Notes: a model not told the origin generated them from the letters alone. Shown: positions 10,417 through 21,465, counted from the stretch's first letter. The stretch: 30,543 nucleotides of DNA from Hypsibius dujardini (GCA_001579985.1 LRSR01011291.1:1-30543), one strand, 5' to 3'. Numbers and translations are program-made.

Positions 10417-10450
10417 CGTTAAATTTGACCGGAACGCGAGGTCGAAACAT
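10417..10450 (-). other. TnT: Candidate non-coding first exon of troponin T (3' end)
   Basis: The minus strand carries a strong donor, AACG|GTAAGCAAG, with the exon ending at 10417. It would join the acceptor at 9606 across an intron of about 0.8 kb. The upstream limit and transcription start are not visible; 10450 is nominal. An ATG about 36 bp upstream of the donor could open a short uORF. The intervening 9606-10416 holds no other recognisable feature. Confidence 0.4.
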
Positions 10451-10639
10451 GGCAGACGGTCAATCGTCCGTTCCTGACGGGTCTGCCGACGGGTCCGTCC
10501 ACCATGTGGTCCCACCGGGAACAGTCCCGCACGGTTCGTTCCTTCTGCCTGGCAATAACATCTATCCGGACGTCAACCGTTCAGTGGTCCGATCGTTCGC
10601 CGAGGGTTCCGGATAGAAATCAACCCGCACCGTCAATTA

Positions 10640-10935
10640 GCCAGTCGGTCCGTTCATTCCTCCGTCCGTCCGTCCTTCTGTCCCTCCGTCCATCCATCTA
10701 TCCGTCGGTCTTTCCGTATGTCCGTCCATCCGTCAATCCGTTAGTCCGTCCGCTTGTCCGTTCGTCTGTCTGTTTATCAGTTAACCCGTTAATCCTTCAG
10801 TCCGGCCATCCTTTGGTCCGTATATATGTCTGTCCTTACGTTCATCAATACTCCCCTCCGCCTATCCGGCCGTTCATTCTCCTGTTCGTCCGTCCATTCA
10901 TCAGTCCGTCCGTCCGTCCGTCAGTTTTTCCGTCT
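10640..10935. repeat. Imperfect (TCCG)n array
   Basis: About 300 bp of TCCG, TCCA, TCTG and TTCG tetramers. It is gene-free sequence between troponin T and the first LITAF gene. It explains the long Ser/Pro/Arg/Val reading frames there. Confidence 0.9.
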
Positions 10936-11499
10936 GTCCGCCATCCCGTTTACTTTCCAATGCGTTGCACCTCGCCATTCCCTGCTCATTCAACTGCCCT
11001 TCATAGCTCAACTATGACATCTAACCTGGTAATCGGTAATTGTTCACCAATGCTTTAGAGCAACACAAAAATTGAGAATCGGTATACTGATTTGTATCAT
11101 CGCAACCAGCCGCGGTATAGGGATATGCCGGTGGCGATGATGAAACAAAATTTCATAGAGACTGAGAAAATGCAAATGGGACTGAATTGCGCCACTCACG
11201 CTGAGAGGGGCACTTCAAGGATCTACATGATGTCCGTTGAAAAAACGGTACAAAAATACCTAACTCCGATTAAGGGCTGTAACGGTGCCGTAGACTCATC
11301 GGACCAGCGTCGTCTGCTCATTCTCAGGATTCTGAAAACATTTCTCAGTTATAAAATGTAGTAATTCTTTCGATTTAATTGACTGCAAACAGAAATGTCA
11401 GGTATCTTTTCCTTCATTTCTATCCAGGACGGTGAATTGAACAACGTCCAACGTAGCACGTAGGCGTGAGCGCCACGTTTTTGCCAACACTGTGCCTGT

Positions 11500-11775
11500 C
11501 TCTGCCTGTCTCTGCCTTTGTCTTTGTCTGTGCTTGTGGCTTTATAGCTGTTTGTATCCGTGTCTGTGTTTGTAGTTGGATATGAAGACAGTCCTTGTTT
11601 GTGTCTGTGTCCGTGTCTGTGTCTGTGTTTGTGTCTGTGTTTGTGTTTGTGTCTGTGTCTGTGTCTGTGTCTGTGTCTGTGTCTGTGTCTGTGTCCGTGT
11701 CTGTGTCTGTGTCTGTGTCTGTGTCCGTGTCTGTGTCTGTCTGTGTGTTTGTGTCTGCGACTGTGTCTATCTGTG
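11500..11775. repeat. Hexanucleotide (TGTGTC)n array
   Basis: Core 11591-11760 is nearly pure GTGTCT/GTGTTT/GTGTCC hexamers, with degenerate CTGCCTGTCT flanks. Gene-free. The stretch 10936-11499 and 11776-12117 otherwise shows nothing recognisable. Confidence 0.95.
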
Positions 11776-12117
11776 TTTACGGGATGTCTATGACGGTGTC
11801 CGATTCGATCTCCGGGCCTCCTAGTGAACATTCGCTTTAATTGCTGTGGTAACAAGCCACAGTAACCAGAAAATTAACACTTTCTAAACGTCTCGGTATT
11901 TAATACACGCTAATTTAAGAAGAGCCACAGTAGATTGACGCGCTATTCCCTCTGTCGGCCTTGTGTAATATTATCCTCTTTGCGAAATCATTTCGCCGAC
12001 ACCCCTCGTCATACGCTCATCAAGACCCCGAATTGTGTATTTCTTATGGTACGAATTTCCTGCTGTGCTACCCTGACTCCCTGATAATTTGGCCTGTGTC
12101 CTCCGCGACAAAGGAGA

Positions 12118-12411
12118 ATGAGTAGTCCCGCCCGTCCGCCGGGCAGCCCCGCACCAAGTAAGTCCGCACATGCTCCTGCCAACGAGGTAACAGAGAATAG
12201 GGAACCATCTTACGAGAAGTGATTATTCGAACGACGTCTCAGACACTATTGACCGTCTTGCAGGTGTGCCACCTCCGAAAACGCTTCAGCCCGGAGCAGG
12301 GGCTGGATCGCAGCAACCGGGTAAATCCTCACTACCGCCGCCGGGTCCTCCGATTGGGGTAGTTGCTACACACATACCGACAGTAATGCAGTAAGTCGTG
12401 GTTAACAAACA

Positions 12412-12464
<53 letters not shown>

Positions 12465-12987
12465 TGGACACACACCCACACACACAGGCAGACAAACAGA
12501 CAAACAGACAAACAGACAGACGGACAAAAAGACAGACAACAAACAGACAGACAGACTGACAGACAAGAGTTGATTCCATGGAATTCAGTCATTTGATGTA
12601 TTCATTCTGTAGGTGTCCGAGTTGTAAAAAACAAGTTATGACGCAGACCTCCTATCAAAATGGAAGCTGCACATATTTAAGTGTGGTTGGTTGTATTCTT
12701 TGCGGTAAGTTCATCATCATCAGCCATTTGCCGGTCGATTGTACTGTGAACTGTAATAAACTATTTTAATGCTAGGATGCGTGTTGGGTTGCTGCTTACT
12801 TCCTTTGTAGTAAGTTCCACCCACACTTTGCAACTCGAATTACAGTACCATCTCGGGTAAAACACTGACTGTATCTTATCCGACATTGAAGCATTCTCTT
12901 TTTGTTCGCAGCATGAAAGACCTCCAAGATACGGTCCATTCGTGCCCCGAATGCAAGAAATACATTGGAACACATAAGCGTTTATGA
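12118..12987 (+). CDS. LITAF: LITAF-domain protein A, complete, five exons
   Basis: LITAF/SIMPLE-family monotopic membrane protein; the family sits on the cytosolic face of late endosomes and lysosomes. Exons: 12118-12157, 12264-12390, 12613-12704, 12776-12809, 12912-12987, giving 122 residues. Residues 1-55 are a Pro/Gly/Ser-rich disordered leader (MSSPARPPGSPAP). The domain is residues 56-122: CPSC at 57-60, a Cys-rich hydrophobic segment about 73-98 that dips into the membrane, and HSCPEC at 107-112, the second half of the zinc knuckle. It ends KRL. No PPxY or PTAP sorting motif is present, unlike its neighbour. Intron phases are 1, 2, 1, 2. Introns 12158-12263 and 12391-12612; the latter carries a CAGA array. 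Tandem paralogue of the gene at 15004. Confidence 0.94.
12414..12567. repeat. (CAGA)n array in LITAF A intron 2
   Basis: CAGA repeats with an internal CACA-rich break (12466-12487), then CAGA/CAAA tetramers. It fills most of intron 12391-12612, on the transcribed strand as CAGA. Confidence 0.95.
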
Positions 12988-13604
12988 GCTTTTTCACAGA
13001 CCTCTTTGCACATGTGACACGTTTTGCACTACTTTGACCTTGATTAACGGTTGCAAGTAAAGCACACAGAAACCCAGTTTTATCTAGATGTGTCCGAATC
13101 CATTCCATAGTGACATGACATTTAGTTTACCAATCCAATAATCCAAGCCAATTAGTCCAATAATCAATCAATCAAGCACTGGATTTATATTGCCGAAAAG
13201 TCTTTTGCGCTGGAAGCAGTTTTCTTTCCTTAACTGACCAATCAACTAGATGGATGTAACCTAATCTAATTTGTAAAATGTTATGTATAATAATGTTTGC
13301 TTTTCCTGTATCCATTACAACGGTCCTAGGATGTTGAGTGAAACTACTTACCCACCCAATGGAACGAATACTCCCGCCTTTTTCTATAGGCGTAGGTCCT
13401 ACTGTTATTGTCCCACTCGTAGGTTCGTAGGATAGGTTCGTAGGTGCTGCGCTAACGCTATGATAAACGACCTGACCGAAAACCAATCAATCAATCAACA
13501 AGCTGCTTCTATTGAAGCTTGCTCCAGCCTACAGTTATTGGGGTCCTTACGCAACTACTGGAGCTGAATCGAACTGATATAATCGTGGACACTATTTAAC
13601 TATA

Positions 13605-14168
13605 GTGCGAGGTAAAACTTGTAATTCGGCGAACTTTCTCCGTTTCCTGCTACGCCAAAAGCTGCAATCTAGCACACAATCTCAAGCTTTGACAACGTCA
13701 AAGAAAATTTTACGAACTAGATGGCATACAAAGGAAGGCAAGAATCCCGTTATTCAGTGCCGACGATTGTTTGGAAAAATCAAGGTGAAATTTTGCAGTA
13801 AGTTAGTCGGAATCGAGACGGTAGGGGAGTCACTCGCGTGTCGATGCACGAGTAAGAAAACCACAACAAAGCTTTGTCAATGATGAAATACTTTCTCTTC
13901 CACCCAAATAGCCATAACTTTTCTTATTTTTTGTTTATAAGAGCCTACATGGTGCCAATCGAAAGATAATTTAGTTTTGTAAATGCTGGAATAAATGAAA
14001 GAAACATTTTCGTTAAGAATTTGCAAACTTAATTGAAAATGTTAGTGACTATTTCGGCTGCTCGAATAGAGCAATCAACTGAGTCCTAAGTATTCTTCGT
14101 TACCATTTGCCGAACACGTGCGCTCCTTGCTTTCCTCACTTCGCCGAAGTAAAAGTTTTACCTCGTAC
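13605..14168. mobile_element. TA-flanked TIR element, about 560 bp
   Basis: The left end (GTGCGAGGTAAAACTTGTAA then TTCGGCGAA) and right end (reverse complement GTACGAGGTAAAACTTTTAC then TTCGGCGAA) are inverted copies of about 30 bp. TA dinucleotides at 13603-13604 and 14169-14170 fit a Tc1/mariner-type TA duplication. No convincing transposase is present, so it looks non-autonomous. It lies between the two LITAF genes. The sequence 12988-13604 is otherwise non-coding, with AATC repeats near 13155 and 13487. Confidence 0.72.
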
Positions 14169-14362
14169 TACTGTACAGGGTAGTAACACTTTTCGAGTTT
14201 GATCGGCATCGGAAAGCAAAAAATTATCTCCACAAATTTGTGGCTGTCATTAGATTTTTTACTACAAATTTCCCGCCGGGAAACTAATTTTACCCCATCA
14301 CTTGTAAGTCGCCTTGCCCTTTCTCCTCTTTACTAATCCTGTATCGATAGCGTGATCAAAGG

Positions 14363-14612
14363 ACTTTACAGTAAGCGACAGGAAAAATTTGAATGGAGGG
14401 TCCGGGCGATGGGCAAAAGGGGCGGGGTAAGGGATTAGATAACACAATCAGTAAATCAACTAGGAAAGCTGCACCGCTTGTTTTGCAGTCACTTTAAATT
14501 GTTTTAAAATCAGTAGTTGATTAGTTGATTGCGATCAACTAACCCCTGCCCCGCCCCTTTTGCTCATCGCTCGGACCCTCCATTCCACTTTTTCCTGTCG
14601 TTTACTTTAAGT
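14363..14612. mobile_element. Short TIR element with GC-rich arms
   Basis: Arms of about 75-80 bp: CGACAGGAAAAA, GGAATGGAGGGTCC or its variant, GGGCAAAAGGGGCGGGG at left, mirrored at right from 14535 to 14612. Termini resemble ACTTTACAGTAAGCGACAGG and ACTTAAAGTAAACGACAGG. There is a spacer of about 90 bp and no coding content. The target duplication was not resolved. Confidence 0.75.
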
Positions 14613-15003
14613 CACACGACAACAGATTTTTGGTTCATGTTGTTTTGCAAAATTTCATTGTTATTGTTCCATTCTTATTATTAATATTACTACTATTTCA
14701 CTTTTCTGATATAAGGTTGATTAATTTTCCAACGAGAGCTATTTATCGATATATAATCTGACTGAACTGACTGCGTACGTAGCCAAGCAAAGAAGACGTG
14801 ATTCTGGGAGCAGGTCCATCCCCGCTATGTAGTATTTTTACCGTGCGATTCCCCGCCGCGCTGACCCGGTTTTCGTAGCATTACCCTGTAAAATTTTGAA
14901 CGCGTGTGGACTTGCTTCGCTTTCAATACGTTGCTTTCAACACATTGCAACGTTATTTCTTATATTTTCTATAGACTACCGAAGTATCAGATATTCCTCT
15001 GGT

Positions 15004-15084
15004 ATGGACGGGAAAGACCAACCTGGATCGCCTGCACCTGGAGAACAGGGTATGGTTGACAGACAGATAGACAGACAGGTGACC

Positions 15085-15116
<32 letters not shown>

Positions 15117-16236
15117 CAACTGACAAAACGAAAAAAGACAGACAGCAGACAGACCGACAGACAGACAGGTAGACCGAGTGTCAGGCAGACCGACAGACTG
15201 TCAGACAGGCACACAGACACACAGGCAGACTTTTTCATCGAAATTATACTTTCGTTGACATTTTTAGTCGGTCCCCCGCCACCGTACAGCAACCAGCCGC
15301 AGTACCAGCAGCAGCCGCAACATCAGCATGTCCAGCAGGTGCAGTATGTCCAGCAGCCGATCGTGACCCTGCAAGCACCGGTGATGATCGCACATGGAGC
15401 GGGCGGAATGATGTACTCACCGGCGCCCACTGTCATGCAGTACGTATGAGAGTTCCTTCATGGCCGTTTTGTGTGTCTTGTATTCCAGCAATGTCAGCAG
15501 TCTCAAAGAGTTTGTTGTCGCGTAGGTGTCCATCCTGTCGTCAGCAGATGGTCACGCAGGTGCGCTATGAGCCGGGTTGTTGCGCTTGGTTGGGAGTTGG
15601 AGCTTGCTTATTGATTGGTAAGAATCGTCTAGGTTGTTTTGTCGGCACGTCGTATTTCACTTATTGTGTTGAAGTTAATTTCCTAAATATGTATAGGTTG
15701 CTGGATGGGTTGCTGCTTAATTCCGTTGTGGTGAGATTTGAGCGCGGAATGATATGTCCATCTATGTAGTCTGTGCACCTGTTTCACCATCTTTACTTGT
15801 GCGGGAAGGAATTCTGTGTGTATCTGGGTATCTCTCTGTTGACTTGTCCATATGCGTGTCTTTGTACTAGTACTAGTCTCTCTGTTCGTCTACCTTCCTG
15901 TATGTTTGTTTGTCTGTCTGTTTGTCTGTCAGTCTGTATGTCTCTTTGTCTGTTTGACTGTCAGTCTGTTTGTTTGTTTGTTTATCTTTCTGCCAGTCAG
16001 GCAGTCTTATCTGTCTGTCTACCTGACTACCACTTTATTCGTCTCTTTCTGTCTCTGTAAATGCAAGCTTGCCAGCATACGTGCTTACCTCTCAAATGTG
16101 AGGTGAACCCGGATAACTTCAAACTGTCAACTAATCGGGTGTCGCTTTTTGTTTGTACAGTATGAAGGAATTTCAGGATGCCATCCACACGTGTCCTCAG
16201 TGTCACCAGTACCTCGGAACCTATCAGCGTTTGTAA
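15004..16236 (+). CDS. LITAF: LITAF-domain protein B, complete, five exons
   Basis: Second LITAF/SIMPLE-family endosomal membrane adaptor. Exons: 15004-15049, 15268-15439, 15526-15617, 15697-15730, 16161-16236, giving 139 residues. Residues 1-72 form a Pro/Gln-rich leader with PPPPY near residues 18-22, a PPxY-type motif that in LITAF recruits Nedd4/Itch WW domains, then QYQQQPQHQH. The domain is residues 73-139: CPSC at 74-77, a hydrophobic Cys-rich segment about 91-115 (WLGVGACLLIGC), and HTCPQC at 124-129, ending YQRL. The last three coding exons are exactly the same lengths as in gene A (92, 34, 76) with identical phases. A good acceptor (TTTTCTATAG) ends at 14974, so a 5' UTR exon upstream is likely; the frame stays open upstream of the ATG, so an N-terminal extension cannot be excluded. 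Confidence 0.94.
15057..15231. repeat. (CAGA)n array in LITAF B intron 1
   Basis: CAGA-rich tetramers starting about 8 bp past the donor and filling intron 15050-15267. Confidence 0.95.
15880..16060. repeat. (CTGT)n/(TTGT)n array in LITAF B intron 4
   Basis: CTGT, TTGT and CAGT tetramers in intron 15731-16160, opposite in orientation to the array in intron 1 of the same gene. Confidence 0.92.
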
Positions 16237-16884
16237 CCAACACCACGCCTTTTCTTGAGCTCGTTCCCCGATTTAATGAATTGATATGGCACACGGGCGT
16301 TGTGCCAGCGCAGGATTTGCTCGACGGTTCGCATGAGCGTGTTCCGTTGTCGCCTTTTGTTCCTTTGTTACTTATACTGAGCTGCAGGCTCGATGTGCAC
16401 TTTAGTAAGTAGCCTAGCACGCCGAAAATCTATTTTGTAATAACATTGTGCAAAATTTCATCACAGGATATTCATCTTGATTGAATTAGCTTCTCCAGTC
16501 ACGAAAAATCTTCAACCTAACACTCTACATACCTTGAACGTAGAGGTGTGTGGTGTGTGCAACTACCTTCAAGACTGGAAAACCACTTTTCCCTACATGT
16601 TTTCAGTCTACACTGTATCTCTCTGTCTGTTTGTGTGTGTGTGTCTGTGGCATATTTGGAAAGGACTGAAAGGAACGATCTGGAGGAAGACTTCCCATAC
16701 AGCCATCAAAGACACTCTGTTGTTGCGGGAATGCTTGATTATAACGGAGATTGACGGGACGGCGTCTGAAATCTCTCGGACTGGCACGCAGGAGAAACGA
16801 AACAGCAAATGGAAGTGGGTAATAGTAAACCACAGGTACGGAGCAAAGACACCATCAACTCTTCCTGTCTGCGATGAATGGAGA
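16237..16884. other. Convergent 3' intergenic region
   Basis: The stop of LITAF B (plus) and the stop of the ARIH1 homologue (minus) face each other across about 650 bp, so 3' UTRs probably abut or overlap. A long plus-strand reading frame (16477-16941) overlaps the ARIH1 C-terminus and resembles no family; I treat it as chance. No canonical AATAAA was found for either gene. Confidence 0.6.
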
Positions 16885-19800
16885 TTAAACGTTGAAATCC
16901 CACGATTCCGCCTCGTAGCCCTCATACACATGCTGCGATAGGATTTCCCGGCGTCTCTCGCAGTACGTCATACTGTCAAGGATGTTGCGCCGCATCTCAT
17001 CCACGTCCAGCACCGAGGCGGAGTCGTCAATCTGCCGTTCGAGAAAGCCGGACAGCTTCTCCGTGGCCTGCTCCAGATCGGCCTGATTCTGCTCGAACAG
17101 TTCCTGCTGGGCGTTGCGCTGCAGGTGGAAGGCGAACGCATAAGTGTACATGAGCGTACGTCGGCAGCGGTTCAGGCTCTCCACGGCCTTCCGGAGGAAC
17201 TGCACCTCTACCCAGGTCTTGCCGTGCGTCACCATCTCCTCCATCCGTGACTCGACAGATCCGATGAGCTGAAAGGTATGGGAGATTGAATCCTTTGTTG
17301 AAAACCACGACAGATAAGACGAAGAAAAAAGACATATACAAACAATATGACAAAAGCACAGATGCGCAGAAAGGGAAAAACATAAAGACACTCAGACAGA
17401 GATGCATAGACAAATGAAGAGACTAACACGATACAGACAGCTAAAGATGGGTAAAGAAATAATCAGAAATAATACAATCGACCGACAGAAAATCCGACCG
17501 ACAGGCAGGCAGACGGACACACGGGAAGAAGGCAGACAGGCACACAGACAAGAGCGAGCAAAGCAATCAAGAGAGACAGACAGACCGACAGACAGATAGA
17601 AAAACAAATAGACGAGAAGGGAAACAAGCGCGCGGACACTGAAAGTCAGTCAGACAGACAGACAGACACAGGCAAATATACGGATAAGCGAAGACAGCAA
17701 GGAAGTCAGAGACAGTCAGACTCATGGGAAAAGAGACAGACATACAAAAGAAACAGGCAGGCACATGCAGATGCTGAAACGAGATAGTAAACAATGCATA
17801 CATGCAAATGACAAAGTTAACGGGCACAAACCTTTGTCTCCAACTTCAAACTCTGCTCGTGAACGTTGTAGCGGGTGTCGTAAAACAGGTACCGTTCCAG
17901 CGCCGCCCTGCGACTGTTGGTGTCGGCCTTCTCTTCGTATTTGTTGCACCCGTGAGGCTGGTAGGCACTACCAACCTTCATGCAAATCCAGCAGAACGCC
18001 ACAAGACAGCCCTTCTCTGTGCAATCTATACGGAATGGAGAAGGATAAACAAAAACGATTTTCACTTAACTCGGTCGATGATAAAACAGATCCAAACAAT
18101 GTGCACCCAGACATACACGATCGCGTGGTGATATGGTATAATTGGGCGGAGAAACACTGTACATATCAGAATTAGACTGACGACGGGCAAAAATACAGAC
18201 ATATGAACAGAAAGATAGGCAGGCAGATGAGCAGACAGAGACGTAGACCAGCAGGCACTTGCAGGAAAACAAATAACTCAACTGAAATCCAAACAAATTG
18301 AAAGACAGACAGACAAATAGAGAGCGGCAGACAGATAGACAAACAAATAATCAGAGCCGCAGACAGAGAGACAGACAGGCGGGCAGACAGAGAGACAGAT
18401 ACACAGACAGAGAGCCCAATTCCATGAATGCTTACGCATCTGATTGCAGCCCCCATTCTTCTCAATGGCCACACCGCACTTTGGACAGTCCTTCGTATTG
18501 GTGGCGATCCAGTTGCCGGTCTCACTGTCATCCTGCTTCTTCTTCAGCCACCTCTTCAGCAGCTGACAGAGGACAGGCTCATGCCATGGCTCTCCACACA
18601 GGAAGCATGACGTCTCGCGACAATGCGGACACGAAATGCAGATCCAGTCAGAAGACGCGGTCGTAAGACGCACCACCCCTTCGCAGTCCTTGCCAGGGCA
18701 CCAGCGCAGATTCTTCGTCACCTGGACAAAGTCGTTGATCAGTCCCGTCTGGTACTTCTCCTGGACGGCCGGCGAGATCGCCAACAGCTCCAAGATAAAA
18801 TCACTGTCCAGCAGGGTGGGACACTTGTGAGCGGGGCAGCCGATCTTGCTGCAGACATTCTCCTTAGTGATCTTGGCGGTAAGGTATTCCTCCCAGCAGG
18901 GCAGGCAGAAGGTGTGGCCGCAGCTGGCGCCTTTAGAGGTGCCATGGTCAATGTCGTTATAGCAGATATCACAAGATTCCTGAAATGAATGAGCCTATTG
19001 AGAAATTCGCTTGGAAAGTATTTATAATTCTATGTATATATATCATATATTTATTATTTATTTTGCTACTTTGTTTTATTTTAATTATTATTTTATATTA
19101 TAATTATATTTGAACATTTATTTCACGGGTGTTGTACATAGAACTAATTTTGAAAGAAGATTTTAATTTTACAAATGCAGTAACCATTTTCAGGTGTTAC
19201 TTACGGCTACGGGAAGCACAGGCACGTCGGCGGAAGGATCGACCACATGGGCGTCCTTGTAGAGCCGTTCGCTGTCCTCGTAGTACCGTTCGATGGTCCG
19301 GTCCTTGTCCCACTTGAGATGGTTCAGCAGTAATTGAGTCGTTGATGCTGGAACCTATTGCAATAGAGATACAAGTGAACAATAGATCACCAAATGTTGG
19401 CGATGGCAGAAAATACACGGAAAACCGGCTTTAAGTTTCAAATAAAATAAGCATTTTTTTATTTTTAATATCGATCTGTATTTAATATTTATTACTGTAT
19501 TTGTTTATATATCGATCTCTCTTTCTATACCAGAATTTATCTATTTATTTTACATATCCCTTAAAGCCATCAATCAAGCAGTAAATATGCACAAGAGTCC
19601 TCGCGCGCAATAATGTTCAGCTCATCAAGCAATCAAACACAGCACCACCACACAAACCCAACAAGAACTCCATTTTGGAAACAAATCAAATATAATCTCC
19701 GTTAGTAATTCTCACCAAACGAAATCAATGCCTAGACGGGTGAACTTCCCGCGGAAATAGGTGATCTTTAATCAATCACATCAATCAACAATCAACATCA

Positions 19801-20496
19801 GTCAAATCAAAGCTCATACACACAGCAAACTCATCAATCAAGCGATGTCTCACGACACAAATCAAGCAACGAACCCGTTTTTTAAAGCGAAGATAACTTC
19901 CTCACCAGTTTCCTCACCAAAAGCAATTAATGCTTGACTAGGCAGCTTCACTCGGAAGAGGTGACAATAACCTTTCAATCGATGCAGCAATCAGAGCATG
20001 CGAAACTACCGTCTTCCTTCAAATCAATCAATCAATCAATCAACAGCAGTCAAAGCAAATCCCACACGCACAGTAAACGCATCAATCAAGCACCCGACGT
20101 CACCGCAAAAACACACACCTCAATAATCCCCGCTACCTCGTGGACAATTTCTCTCATGGCCGCGCGTACCGCCTGCTGCAACACCACACTGTATAGTCCT
20201 GAATCTGGGAGTCCAACTCGCGGCCGACTGAAACTGCGCACGTTAATCTCCGAGTAGGAAGCTGCGGATGCTTTCGACGAGAACGAAGTCGAGGGTGCGT
20301 CCCCTTTGCCGACTTTGGGCTTCTTCGCCGGTCGTCTGCCGGGACTCCCGCCGCCGGTGGCCGGCTGGCCGGGTTGTACGTCGTCGCCATTCTTCTCGTC
20401 GGCGGCCCATGTCATGGCGTTGTTGATGACGTCAAAGTTGTCGCCTCCTTCTTCATCCGAGAAGGTGTAGTTGGCCAGATTATCCACCTCTGACAT
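16885..20496 (-). CDS. ARIH1: Ariadne-1 type RBR E3 ubiquitin ligase, complete, five exons
   Basis: RING-between-RING ligase. The family takes ubiquitin from UBE2L3-class E2s onto a RING2 cysteine and works with neddylated cullin-RING ligases. Exons: 20119-20496, 19205-19354, 18436-18979, 17832-18025, 16885-17268; phases 0, 0, 1, 0; 549 residues, near human ARIH1's 557. Acidic N-terminus (FSDEEGGDNFDVI), Gly/Lys linker, then a UBA-like region about 110-165. RING1 has all eight ligands (C179, C182, C196, H198, C201, C204, C224, C229). IBR is about 270-314. RING2 starts CPKC at 341-344 with catalytic C354 in GGCNQM. The C-terminal Ariadne domain includes RAALERYLFY, WVEVQFLRKAVESL, NQADLEQATEKLSGFLER and QHVYEGYE. 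ARIH1 normally reads GGCNHM; here the His is Gln and a His follows two residues later. Introns 17269-17831 and 18026-18435 carry CAGA arrays. Confidence 0.96.
17390..17775. repeat. Degenerate CAGA array in ARIH1 intron
   Basis: CAGACAGACAGA blocks mixed with AGACAAAC, CGACAGAC and GGCAGGCA words in intron 17269-17831. In the transcript it reads CTGT. Confidence 0.88.
18182..18418. repeat. Degenerate CAGA array in ARIH1 intron
   Basis: CAGA, CAAA, GAGA and CAGG tetramers fill most of intron 18026-18435, ending about 15 bp inside the donor. Reading frames running from the RING2 exon into the array are read-through of the intron. Confidence 0.9.
19560..20110. repeat. Tandem imperfect AATCAATC-containing repeat in ARIH1 intron 1
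   Basis: Two to three diverged units of roughly 180-190 bp. Each has CTCACCAAA, an AATCAATG/AATTAATG block, AGGTGA, (AATC)n, CAGTCAAA, a CACACGCACAG-like block and CATCAATCAAGC. The clearest units are about 19712-19860 and 19905-20095; a weaker one precedes them. The last unit runs up to the exon 1 donor at 20118. The intron half 19355-19560 is AT-rich and featureless. Confidence 0.65.
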
Positions 20497-20812
20497 TCCG
20501 CACCGCTCGTTGGTTCATCCGCTGGCGAAACTCGGTAGGCAAAACTTTCCCAGAGGGAACTTAGAGATAAGGTTCTGAATTTTGACTGGATGATGATTTG
20601 GATATGGACATAGACTGAGGTGAGTACAATGAGTGGCACAGTAGTTTTTCTCCTCTGAAAGTTGTAAACTCCAAAGTGTATGAATCATCAACCATCTGTC
20701 GTGTGTCTCCATATCGTGACGTCATTCGCATCATAATGATGATTAGTTTTATCATCGCGGCCGTCCCGGCTATCAGGGTCAGGCGGGGTCGAAATCTCCA
20801 GCCTGGACACTG

Positions 20813-20813
20813 T

Positions 20814-20884
<71 letters not shown>

Positions 20885-20922
20885 CAAGCAGGCAGGCAAG
20901 CAGACAGGCAGACAGGCAGACA
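20813..20922. repeat. (GGCA)n tetranucleotide array
   Basis: About 110 bp of nearly pure GGCA repeats, becoming GGCA/GACA at the right end, upstream of the ARIH1 homologue. It is the purest array in the window, so it is likely length-variable. Confidence 0.97.
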
Positions 20923-21465
20923 GGTGAGAGGAATAGTTTTCACCTGCAATTTGGTTTCTGACTCGACGATGGACATTGTCCAGCCAATAAAAACATGAAT
21001 TTTTCGAAGTCGCTCAGATGTATTGAAAATGATAACGTTCTTCACTGAACTATGAACGGAACTATGGAAGGAAAAATACTTTTGACACTCAAATCTTGTC
21101 TGATCGGGTACCGGGCGTTAACGGGTTAAATTCCCATGGTTCAAATGGACCCTAACCGAGCCGGGTTGAGGTTGTGCAAGAGGTTGTGCAAATTCGGTTG
21201 ATTCAACGGTACTGTAGAGTCGCGACCCATCCGTGAGATTTTTTGGACCCCCCCCCCTCAGTAAATCAGACCCGGTGGGCCAAAACAACTATTATTTCTT
21301 ACGTACTCAATCAATTAACAAGTGCGGTCTTGTGGTTCGCACATCTTTGCAATCAATCAAACCGGTCATAAAACAACATGCCATTTTCATTAATAGTTTT
21401 GTAACATTTACGCAAAATCGCTGGAGATTTCCATTTTTGTCAGGCACTTTAGCGTTGCGCATCGT

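Noticed and set aside
10449-10616. Plus-strand reading frame starting MADGQSSVPDGSADG
   Set aside because: It runs into TCCG-type repeat DNA, has no similarity I recognise, and overlaps the likely troponin T first exon on the other strand.
11092-11361. Plus-strand 89-residue reading frame between the arrays
   Set aside because: No family resemblance, no clear splice context, and its length is within chance expectation.
13605-13883. Basic 92-residue reading frame as a possible transposase
   Set aside because: It begins in the TIR itself and shows no DDE or DNA-binding motif; the element looks non-autonomous.
16477-16941. Plus-strand 154-residue reading frame
   Set aside because: It overlaps the certain C-terminal exon of the ARIH1 homologue antisense and contains a CTGT-type stretch; no recognisable domain.
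20813-20922. Regular repeat considered as a CRISPR-like array
   Set aside because: Pure 4-bp repeat without spacers in a eukaryotic genome.
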